From Salinimicrobium marinum (lineage in GTDB: Bacteria > Bacteroidota > Bacteroidia > Flavobacteriales > Flavobacteriaceae): a stretch of DNA of 64,000 nucleotides. The notes under the pieces are model-generated. The model had not been told where the DNA came from and searched no databases. It saw only the letters and a list, made by a program, of their open reading frames with translations. The DNA is taken from assembly GCF_014651535.1 (NCBI RefSeq), contig NZ_BMXB01000019.1, positions 1 to 64,000 on the forward strand, given 5' to 3'. Made by a program: the position numbers and the translations under genes. Of the stretch, positions 36,216 to 43,398 are shown in pieces; position 1 is the first letter of the stretch, and each line of letters begins with the position of its first letter.

Positions 36216-36708
36216 ATCCTTGTCTTTTTATAATTTCCTGTAGTTTACTTTTTGTCCTGTTTGTTTTAACTCTCACGTTTACTTCTGAAAGGCCAATGTT
36301 TTCGGCAATTTCCTTTCCGGAGAGACCTTCTATAAACTGAAATATTAAAGCTTTTTCAATTTTATTCAATTCCTTTACAGCCTTATAAAAATGCATCAAT
36401 TGCAGATCTTTTTCACCATTGTAACCATCATGGGCGAATGGTTCGATTTTTATTGAACTGAATTTATCAGGTTTTCTTTTCTCCTTTTTATAGAATACTA
36501 TGGCAGTATTTAAAGCCACCCTGTACATCCATGAAGAAAACTGACTATTTCCTTTAAAAGACTCCTGGGATTTCCATAACTGCAGAATGATTTCCTGAAA
36601 CAGATCTTGTTGGTCATCAAGATTATCAAAATACATTCTTGATACTTTATAGAGTATCCCTTTATGCCGATTAATAAGGGTTAGAAATTCCTGTTCAGAT
36701 AATTTCAT
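36205..36708 (-). CDS. ECF-type RNA polymerase sigma factor
   Basis: A 167-residue sigma-70 family factor. Region 2 (about 10-80) has the DDQQDLFQEIILQLWKS and FSSWMYRVALNTAI motifs for core binding and -10 recognition. Region 4 (about 110-163) has a helix-turn-helix: FIEGLSGKEIAENIGLSEVNVRVKTNR. There is no region 1 or 3, so it is extracytoplasmic-function type. The ATG at 36708 is chosen over a TTG one codon earlier. It overlaps the putative anti-sigma membrane protein, and a TraB/GumN gene lies 11 bp upstream on the same strand, so three genes may share a transcript. Confidence 0.93.
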   Translation of the reverse strand: MKLSEQEFLTLINRHKGILYKVSRMYFDNLDDQQDLFQEIILQLWKSQESFKGNSQFSSWMYRVALNTAIVFYKKEKRKPDKFSSIKIEPFAHDGYNGEKDLQLMHFYKAVKELNKIEKALIFQFIEGLSGKEIAENIGLSEVNVRVKTNRTKSKLQEIIKRQGYEF

Positions 36709-36719
36709 CAATAGGATTT

Positions 36720-37586
36720 CTAATTAGAAACAGCGGTTACGGTGTATCCTTTTGTTCTTAGAAGATGAATTATGCCATAATCCTCTGTTAAATGGGCGGC
36801 ACCAACGGCAAACAAATTGCTTCTTTCTTTCATCATTTCCGGCATTTTTTCCACCCAGTCTTTGTTTCTGTTTATTTGCATTATGGTAGTTGCATTCTCA
36901 TCCATGTAATCTTCTTTGGAAATTAAACCTACGGCGGTAGAAATATCCTCATTTTTATATGCTATAATGGCATTATTAAAATCTTTTTTATAAGATTCAA
37001 ATAACATTAGTTGCTTCAAAGCAAATTCGGTGGGATACGCGTTTTTCATCAGCTCCATTTGTTGTGATACTTTCTCCAGGGCAAAAATTGGCTTCTTGTT
37101 TTTAGTTGCCAATAGTGTTAGTTCATTCTCAAGAAGTTTGATTTCAGAACACGGCAACATATTAGGGAGAAGAATAGCGTTTAACATGGAAAGACCGTAG
37201 GCATCATACGTGCTCAAAGGCATTGCTGCAATTTTTGTCACAAGTTGATCTAATTTCCGGTATTGTTCTTCTGATAATTCCTCGGAAATTTTTGTAGGAT
37301 TGCTCATCGACTCCTGAAATGACTGCATTTCTTTAGGATCGGAAAAATTCACTTCTAGCACTAATGCGTCTACATTTAGAAGGGTGTTGGTTACTTTTTC
37401 CGGAATGTTGAAATCCTCCTCGCACATTACATGCAAAGTTCCCAGGATATAAGAAGGCTTTTCAAGTTCTGTGTGCTCAATTTTCCATAAAACAGAATTT
37501 TCCAGTTTTATTTTTTCCTGAGCTTGTGACAAACTGAAGGTGAAGATAGACGCCAATACGGCGGCAAATAATTTTAGATATTTCAT
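36720..37586 (-). CDS. TraB/GumN family protein (exported)
   Basis: A 288-residue protein with a signal peptide (ending SLSQAQ, residue 22). Motifs typical of TraB/GumN are the N-terminal SVLWKIEHTELEKPSYILGTLH (the GTxH motif), LVLEVNF, and the late FAVGAAHLTEDYGIIHLLRT with the conserved GxxH pair. TraB/GumN proteins are proposed metalloproteases in the Tiki family; direct evidence is limited. Just downstream on the same strand are the sigma factor and its membrane partner, so it is the first gene of this set. A 290-bp gap upstream contains nothing notable. Confidence 0.85.
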   Translation of the reverse strand: MKYLKLFAAVLASIFTFSLSQAQEKIKLENSVLWKIEHTELEKPSYILGTLHVMCEEDFNIPEKVTNTLLNVDALVLEVNFSDPKEMQSFQESMSNPTKISEELSEEQYRKLDQLVTKIAAMPLSTYDAYGLSMLNAILLPNMLPCSEIKLLENELTLLATKNKKPIFALEKVSQQMELMKNAYPTEFALKQLMLFESYKKDFNNAIIAYKNEDISTAVGLISKEDYMDENATTIMQINRNKDWVEKMPEMMKERSNLFAVGAAHLTEDYGIIHLLRTKGYTVTAVSN

Positions 37587-37875
37587 TTTTTGGTTTTTTA
37601 GAATTCGCCTGGTAAGTATTGGAACCTAAAATATGTTACAAAAAAAAATGAATTCTGTTTTTTAAATGGGGATAATTGAGCAGGTAATCAGGATTTTAAA
37701 ATTTGCCTGACTGAATATTTTAGTGAAAAATTACCTGTCTGTAGGTATTTTCCGCCTGTTCTCTGCCTTAATTGCTTGAAGGTGGCCGAAGAATTTAATG
37801 GAGTTTCTTTCGTATGGGGAATCTTATAGCATTAGATATTTAGACTATGACTTAAAGCCGTACTCAGTCTTTCAT
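37587..37875. other. Empty gap before the MocR gene end
   Basis: This 289-bp stretch carries no ORF of coding character, no strong hairpin and no clear -33/-7 pair. It should hold the TraB/GumN promoter (minus strand) and the end of the MocR transcript. Confidence 0.4.
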
Positions 37876-39360
37876 TTATTGTTGTATCTCTTTAACTTCT
37901 CGATAGGTTTCGTCAAGTATTCTTATGGCTTCTTCCATCTCCTGTTGGTTAAGATGTGCGAAACCTAATCTCAAAGCAGTTATTCTTCGATCCTGATAAA
38001 GACATATCCCCGGGATCAACAGCCCTTTTTTCCGGGAATTTTCCTGTAACCGGGTCAGTGAAAGAGGTTCTTTGAACCGGATCCAGAAAGCCAGTCCTGA
38101 AGAGGGAGTACTAAAGGAAATCTCATCTTTAAAGTGGCTGTTCAGTAATTGCGCAAAGCTTTCTTTTCTTTCGCTGATCACTTTTTGGGCTTTCCGCTGG
38201 TAGCGGTGAATATCCCCCTGATGAATAATCTCTCCCAAGGCCTTTTCGATCATGAAATTCGGCTTCCCAAAGATATCCCTGTATTTCCTCGCCTCTTCCA
38301 GCAGGTCTTTTGGCCCGATTAGAAAATTCATCTGAAAACCGGGCGTCAAAAACCTGCCGAAAGCTCCGGTATAGATCACACGGTTTCCGCCGTCTTTTCT
38401 AAAGAGTGATGCCGACCTGTCTTTTGCTCCTGAAAATTCGAAATCGGCATCATCTTCGACCACGATGAAATTGTACTGTTCGGCCAGCTCCAGCAACTGA
38501 AGCTTTCGTTTTTCAGAAAGACGCACCGTTGTGGGATACTGGCATCGGGTGTTGATGAAAACAAAACGGATTTCACCGGCTTTAAAATGCTCCCGAATAT
38601 GATCGATTTTCATCCCGTCTTTGTCTATGGGAACAGTTTTTAGCCGGGCTCCAGCCTGCCCAAAGATCATATTGGGTAAAAAATAACTCAGCTCTTCCAC
38701 CAGGATGAGGTCGCCGGTCTTTATAAGCAATCGGGATAAAATGGAAAAAACCTGTTCCCGGCCTGCTATGGGCAACAAGAAGTTTCTGGAAAGGTGAAAT
38801 CCCCTGGATAAATTCAGGTAATAACTCAGCTGATCCCTGAAAAACAGATTCTCATTGGTGAGATGTTGCAGGCCACCGGTTTGCTTTGCCCTTTTCAGTA
38901 CCGATCCGTAAGAGCGCAACAATTCCTGCGCTTTCACCATCCCGTAATCGGGTGTGCCATCTGTAAAAGATAATTTTTCCTGTGGTTCCGGAAACGGGCT
39001 GTCCAGAATAAATTCTTTCCTGAAAGAAAACGCAGCCCTTTCCGGTGGATTCTGAAAAACTCCCGTATGCGGGGATTTAGCTGAAGAAAGTTCAGGGTTC
39101 TTTACAAAGGTACCTGTATTGGGAAGACTCCGCACCCATCCCTGTTCCTGCAACTCTGCCAGGGCGGCTACCACTGTTTTCCTGTGCACCTGCAGTTCCT
39201 CTGCAATCTTTCTGCTTCCGGGAAGTCGGTCACCGTCCTCCAACAGCTTTGTTTTTACCGCATTGATAAACTGATAAACTATCTGAATATACACCGGATC
39301 TTCTTTTCGGCGGTCTATCCTGACAAAGGTTCTAAATGAAATGCTAACCGGACTACCCAT
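37876..39360 (-). CDS. MocR-family regulator (GntR HTH fused to PLP aminotransferase-like domain)
   Basis: A 494-residue regulator. Residues about 15-85 form a GntR-type winged helix (DPVYIQIVYQFINAVKTKL, GSRKIAEELQVHRKTVVAAL, GWVRSLPNTGTFV). The remainder is a fold-type I aminotransferase domain that should bind pyridoxal 5'-phosphate: VVEDDADFEFSG (ring-contacting Asp) and the Lys region VIYTGAFGRFLTPGFQMNFL. In this chain the usual SxSK Schiff-base motif appears as GAFGRFLTPGF, with Arg/Phe where Lys is expected, so PLP may be held differently or not at all. Some MocR members control vitamin B6 synthesis; others act on GABA or taurine genes. It is divergent from a TonB receptor gene, its probable target. 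Confidence 0.87.
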   Translation of the reverse strand: MGSPVSISFRTFVRIDRRKEDPVYIQIVYQFINAVKTKLLEDGDRLPGSRKIAEELQVHRKTVVAALAELQEQGWVRSLPNTGTFVKNPELSSAKSPHTGVFQNPPERAAFSFRKEFILDSPFPEPQEKLSFTDGTPDYGMVKAQELLRSYGSVLKRAKQTGGLQHLTNENLFFRDQLSYYLNLSRGFHLSRNFLLPIAGREQVFSILSRLLIKTGDLILVEELSYFLPNMIFGQAGARLKTVPIDKDGMKIDHIREHFKAGEIRFVFINTRCQYPTTVRLSEKRKLQLLELAEQYNFIVVEDDADFEFSGAKDRSASLFRKDGGNRVIYTGAFGRFLTPGFQMNFLIGPKDLLEEARKYRDIFGKPNFMIEKALGEIIHQGDIHRYQRKAQKVISERKESFAQLLNSHFKDEISFSTPSSGLAFWIRFKEPLSLTRLQENSRKKGLLIPGICLYQDRRITALRLGFAHLNQQEMEEAIRILDETYREVKEIQQ

Positions 39361-39379
39361 TATATTTATTTCGGACTAC

Positions 39380-39387
39380 CAAAGTTA
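39380..39387 (-). promoter_or_regulatory. Candidate -7 element TAACTTTG for the MocR gene
   Basis: Exact TAnnTTTG match on the minus strand, 19 bp before the ATG of the MocR gene. It sits only 14 bp from the opposing element for the TonB receptor gene, so one bound regulator could block both. Confidence 0.4.
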
Positions 39388-39400
39388 TTATTTAATCGCC

Positions 39401-39408
39401 AATCTTTG
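39401..39408 (+). promoter_or_regulatory. Candidate -7 element AATCTTTG for the TonB receptor gene
   Basis: Seven of eight positions fit TAnnTTTG. It is 35 bp before the ATG, giving a leader of about 29 bases. The whole divergent gap is 83 bp, too short for a cobalamin riboswitch. Confidence 0.35.
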
Positions 39409-39443
39409 CACTCGAAATTGAGAACTACAAGAAAAATCCATAT

Positions 39444-41327
39444 ATGAAAAAGTCACTGATCATTTTAATAAGTATGATCACTCTTCCTGTCTTTGCACAG
39501 GAAACGGAGGAATTTCCGAAGAATAAGGAACAGGAAAACCAGCTGGAAGAGATCATTATTCAGGGGAACAGAATTCAGCTGCCCTTCCGGCAAACAGCCC
39601 GTGATATTCAGGTTATCACACAGGAAGAGATTCAGAAGCTACCGGCAAGATCCCTCAATGAGGTGTTGTCTTACATTAGTGGTGTGGATATTCGGCAGCG
39701 AGGTCCGTTCGGAACCCAAACCGACATCTCCATTGATGGCGGAACCTCTGAACAAAGCATCGTCCTGATCAACGGAGTAAAAATGATCGATTCGCAGACT
39801 GCCCATAATATGATGAATCTTCCCGTTCCGTTGACTGCCATTGCTCACATCGAAGTATTAAGAGGGGCAGCCGCCAGGGTATACGGGATCAATGCGCTTA
39901 CCGGTGCAATTAATATAGTTACTAAAAAAGACCGCAATTCCTCCATTACTGCAAGATTGCTGGCCGGTAGTTCTTTTGAATCCAAAGAAGAGGGAGATGG
40001 ATCGGGAATTTACGCAGGAGGGGGAGCAGAAGTTACGGGCAATTTCGCAACCGAAAAGCAACGGCATCTTCTTGCGGTTGCTCAAAACAAATACAACGGG
40101 CAGCGTTACAATTCCGCTTCAAGAAACACCCGCCTTTTTTATAACGGCCAGTATGATCTGGACCTTAATAACAGTATGCAGGCAATGGCTGGTTATGCCG
40201 GAAGCCGCTTTGGGGCCAACGGTTTTTATGCTGCGCCCGGGGACCGCAATTCCGAAGAACTCGTTGAATCCTCCATATTCAGTCTTTCCTCAAAACACCA
40301 GTGGGGGGATTTCATGATCTCTCCCAGGATCAGTAATCGTTATGGGGAAGATGACTACCGGTATTTTAAGGATGATCTTAGCAAAGGACGTTCCTTACAT
40401 TACACCAACGCCCTGATGCTCGAATTAAACAGTCATCTTGTTACCGATATTGGGACCTTTGGGTTTGGCTGGGAGTCTCGTCTGGAAGAGATCAACAGTT
40501 CAAATATTGGTGACCATAAACGTGATAACCACGGCGCCTATGCCGAACTGGCGGGCAGCCTGGGAGAGAAGCTGCAGGGTACTGCCGGACTTTATGCCAA
40601 TTACAACACCGATTTTGGTTGGCAATGGTATCCGGGGCTGGATCTGGCCTATCTCATTAATACCTCCTGGAAAGTCTCCACCAGTATTGGGGCAGGGCAG
40701 CGGATTCCTTCCTTTACAGATCTGTACCTGAACCAACTTCCGGGGAATATAGGGAATGAATCCCTCCAACCGGAAAACGCCTGGAGCTACGAAACCAATG
40801 TTGAATACCAGAAACAGAATTTGACACTACAGGTGGGAGCTTTCTCCCGAAACATTACCGATTTTATTGATTGGGTGCGAGAAGATGCGTCGCAGCCGTA
40901 TTCTCCTATTAACTTCGGAAAGAATACTGTGAAGGGCATTTATGGAAGGGTGCGACAGAATTTCACCCTGGGCAACCGGGAATCTATTGGCTACCGATTC
41001 AGTTACAATTATTTGCAGCCAACACTGGAGTCTTCAGCCGGAGTAACGTCAAAATATGTGCTGGAATCCCTGAAGCATCAGTTGATTGCGGGAGTACATT
41101 ATCAGGTGGATAAGTTTTCCTTGCACCTGGAAAACAGGTGGCTGCAGCGCGAACTCGCCGATGCCTATAACATTGTGGACCTTCGTGTAAATTACCAATG
41201 GCAAAATTTCCTTTTCCATACCGAGGGAACAAACCTTTTCAATGCGGAATATAAAGAAGCAGGTGCCGTGCCAATGCCCGGGCGCTGGTTTAGTCTGGGA
41301 GTGACATACCAGTGGGAGCAGCTATAA
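39444..41327 (+). CDS. BtuB-like TonB-dependent outer-membrane receptor
   Basis: A 627-residue receptor with a signal peptide (ending VFAQET, residue 19), an N-terminal plug (about 45-165: RDIQVITQEEIQKLPARSLN, VDIRQRGPFGTQTDISIDGG, RVYGINALTGAINIV) and a 22-strand barrel ending in WFSLGVTYQWEQL. There is no carboxypeptidase-D regulatory domain, and no SusD gene follows, so it is not a glycan Sus-type receptor. The size and plug resemble BtuB or small-molecule/siderophore receptors. The divergent MocR regulator suggests a ligand linked to PLP or amino compounds, but this is inference. Confidence 0.9.
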   Translation: MKKSLIILISMITLPVFAQETEEFPKNKEQENQLEEIIIQGNRIQLPFRQTARDIQVITQEEIQKLPARSLNEVLSYISGVDIRQRGPFGTQTDISIDGGTSEQSIVLINGVKMIDSQTAHNMMNLPVPLTAIAHIEVLRGAAARVYGINALTGAINIVTKKDRNSSITARLLAGSSFESKEEGDGSGIYAGGGAEVTGNFATEKQRHLLAVAQNKYNGQRYNSASRNTRLFYNGQYDLDLNNSMQAMAGYAGSRFGANGFYAAPGDRNSEELVESSIFSLSSKHQWGDFMISPRISNRYGEDDYRYFKDDLSKGRSLHYTNALMLELNSHLVTDIGTFGFGWESRLEEINSSNIGDHKRDNHGAYAELAGSLGEKLQGTAGLYANYNTDFGWQWYPGLDLAYLINTSWKVSTSIGAGQRIPSFTDLYLNQLPGNIGNESLQPENAWSYETNVEYQKQNLTLQVGAFSRNITDFIDWVREDASQPYSPINFGKNTVKGIYGRVRQNFTLGNRESIGYRFSYNYLQPTLESSAGVTSKYVLESLKHQLIAGVHYQVDKFSLHLENRWLQRELADAYNIVDLRVNYQWQNFLFHTEGTNLFNAEYKEAGAVPMPGRWFSLGVTYQWEQL

Positions 41328-41500
41328 GGAGGTTTAACCTTAGGAATATGTCTTTGATACGTCTCCTAAAAAAACAAGGTGCGTGGGAGCTTTCTTAACG
41401 TATTGGAAGTTCACAGGAAAATCAAACGGAGGAAGAGCGTGCGGTGTTCGGATTCAAGACGGGTGTCAGCATTGTGTTTATTTATTGTATAGCAGTTTAA

Positions 41501-42049
41501 TTAAGTAACACGTTCAAATAAATTCGGGTAATTCAGAACAATCCCTTCTTTATCCGTAAAAATTTTTGCTTTAAAACTTGAAGAAGCGTTTTCATAGAGG
41601 TATACTCCATCTTTTATTTTTGTGTAATACTGTTTTACACTTTTAAATTCCCAGTTAATCACGTCAAAATAAAGAACAGTTAATTCTGTTCTAATTCTCA
41701 ATTTATCTTTAAGTCTGTTTATTGGGAGTGAATTAGTAAATGGTGTAACGGAAATATCTATGTCTATACAATCCTGAAGATGTTTTAAATGCTTATCATC
41801 CTCATTAAACCATTTACCATTTAAATCGGATCTTAATTTTATATCAGGCCTGGTTTCTAACAATGACTGGATTCTCAAAGATTCTACTTTCCAGTCATTT
41901 GTAATTTTTAATAAATAATTAAAAGAAATTGAATGGTTATTCCTTATCCCCTTTACAAGACTTGTTACCGTTATGTTTTTTGAATTTTCCTTTAACGATA
42001 AATTTTCAATTGTCTGATTACCTGTTTCAATTCCTTTCCAGCTTATCAT
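41501..42049 (-). CDS. Putative glycolipid-binding family protein
   Basis: A 182-residue protein without a signal peptide. The pattern ISWKGIETGNQTIENLSLK, SLLETRPDIKLRSDLNGKWF, HLQDCIDIDISVTPFTNSLP and a YTKIKDGVYLYEN segment matches the PF06475 putative glycolipid-binding family. The conserved CIDIDIS...TPFTN block is the strongest cue. Function has not been shown beyond the family's name. The gene is A+T-rich compared with the receptor gene before it. It ends in a region with few other genes and lies next to remnants at 42.2-42.6 kb. Confidence 0.7.
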   Translation of the reverse strand: MISWKGIETGNQTIENLSLKENSKNITVTSLVKGIRNNHSISFNYLLKITNDWKVESLRIQSLLETRPDIKLRSDLNGKWFNEDDKHLKHLQDCIDIDISVTPFTNSLPINRLKDKLRIRTELTVLYFDVINWEFKSVKQYYTKIKDGVYLYENASSSFKAKIFTDKEGIVLNYPNLFERVT

Positions 42050-42203
42050 TCTTTGATTTATTTTTAAATTCTGATTAAGGCATTAATATAGGATTTCCTT
42101 AATAACAAACGGTTATTTAACATCTACTTTGTCTTTATCAGCTAATTTAAAAGATATTATTAGTATCGCTCCCTGAAGATTTGGGAATGTTGTGCCTGAA
42201 AAC

Positions 42204-42231
42204 AAAAAAGCCGAGATTTCTCTCAGCTTTT
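42204..42231 (-). terminator. Hairpin terminator following a tRNA 3'-end fragment
   Basis: AAAAGC(C)GAGA and TCTC(A)GCTTTT pair around a short loop, with A/T runs on both sides, so it works as a terminator in either direction. On the minus strand it directly follows the partial tRNA-like 3' end. Confidence 0.55.
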
Positions 42232-42236
42232 CTGTG

Positions 42237-42253
42237 TGTACTCGAGGCGGGAG
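42237..42253 (-). pseudogene. Orphan tRNA 3' end (possible attachment-site remnant)
   Basis: On the minus strand the 17 bases CTCCCGCCTCGAGTACA look like the end of a T-arm and a 7-bp acceptor strand with a discriminator base, followed within a few bases by a terminator, as is usual after tRNA genes. The matching 5' half (ACTCGAG...) and T-loop are not present upstream. This is what is left when a tRNA is broken by insertion or deletion; tRNA 3' ends are common integration sites. The call is from pattern alone. Confidence 0.35.
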
Positions 42254-42478
42254 TGCTTTAGTTTACTGCTAGCCCGTATTTACTAAGGCTTCCGATGAGG
42301 TCAATTTAGAGTGCCACCGAATTAGACACCTTTAACAGTATTTTGGCATTATTAATCGCCTAACATTTCACTTCGCATATTAAAATTTATATCTAAGAGA
42401 GTAAGTTCACTATAGTTAAACAGAAACAGGATCTGTGAGATTTTCTAAAAACCTAATAAAATTGCTTTCCTGAACATT

Positions 42479-42553
42479 TTATTTTTTCCTAACCCTATAT
42501 CTCGCAGTTTCCACACCTCTTACAGAAATATTCAACAATGGCGCTATTTCTTC
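42479..42553 (-). pseudogene. C-terminal remnant of a LuxR-type HTH regulator
   Basis: The last 24 codons read EEIAPLLNISVRGVETARYR then VRKK and a stop. This is the recognition half of the LuxR-type helix-turn-helix found at the end of large Bacteroidota triple-tyrosine/TPR regulators. A stop codon directly precedes the fragment and no upstream sequence continues it, so the gene has been truncated. Together with the tRNA fragment it marks a rearranged region. Confidence 0.55.
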
Positions 42554-42585
42554 TTAAGTTTTAGGACACCTTACTGCCAGGAGTA

Positions 42586-43314
42586 TTAATCAGTAATTTT
42601 TGCTGCTAACTTTTTCTTAAAATCCAGATTCCACATTGTTAGCAATACAGTCCATATAATCGCACAAATAATGGTTACGTTTAAATCTCTCAATATTAAA
42701 AGTGCGTGTATGGAAGATGCTACTAAAATAGAATTAGTTCTTTCCGTTGCATAAGACATCAAGATCGAAACGAAAACTGAAAGAGCTAAGAAAAAATGAA
42801 ATCCACCAAACTGGTTAAAATTTTGAAAAATTAAAACATGCCAAAGACTCCAAAATATTCCAGTAATGATCCCTTTTAACCAAACTGGAATTGGACTCAA
42901 ACTGTCATGAAGAAAACCACGCCAAGCCGTTTCTTCAAATATGTCATAGATCAATGTAAATAAACAAAATATAAATGCCCATAAATATCGGTTTATCCCA
43001 TAATCATTAGAAAATCCAATTACTGAATATGCAACCAAGAAAACAACTGCAAATAATAAACTGTAATACGGTTTATTTCCTAAAAACGTTGTATTACGCT
43101 TTATCTTAAAAAATCCGTAAGCTGCTATACTGACTATAAATAAAGCTATTCCGTGATTCCAGCTAAAATTAGGTGTAAAATCAAAAAGTCTACTCCAGAT
43201 CTCTTTAATTATATTTGGTACTTGAATTAGCACATAGGTAAGTCCGCAGGCTAAAAGGTAGAATACCCCGACTGCTTTCCATTTTACTCTTTTACCTTTT
43301 TCTCTGATCGTCAT
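42586..43314 (-). CDS. CPBP-family intramembrane metalloprotease
   Basis: A 242-residue membrane protein with about seven to eight helices. The CPBP (Rce1/Abi) signature is present: DIFEETAWRGFL with the paired Glu and Arg (about residue 130-140), GIFWSLWHVLIF with a zinc-linked His, and a final ASSIHALLIL with the last His. Family members process prenylated proteins in eukaryotes; in bacteria some give bacteriocin self-immunity or process peptides. The substrate is not known. It lies upstream of the barrel-GLPGLI operon's end on the same strand, 84 bp away, and is AT-rich. Confidence 0.87.
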   Translation of the reverse strand: MTIREKGKRVKWKAVGVFYLLACGLTYVLIQVPNIIKEIWSRLFDFTPNFSWNHGIALFIVSIAAYGFFKIKRNTTFLGNKPYYSLLFAVVFLVAYSVIGFSNDYGINRYLWAFIFCLFTLIYDIFEETAWRGFLHDSLSPIPVWLKGIITGIFWSLWHVLIFQNFNQFGGFHFFLALSVFVSILMSYATERTNSILVASSIHALLILRDLNVTIICAIIWTVLLTMWNLDFKKKLAAKITD

Positions 43315-43398
43315 AAAATTTTTGATTTCTTCAAATTGCTGGCAATGAGTTGGTAAATGTAAGGAAACTGGATAACCTAACCCCTTCGCTCCATTCCC

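Noticed and set aside
39361-39443. Cobalamin riboswitch upstream of the BtuB-like receptor
   Set aside because: The gap is only 83 bp and lacks the B12-box, so it is too short for the riboswitch.
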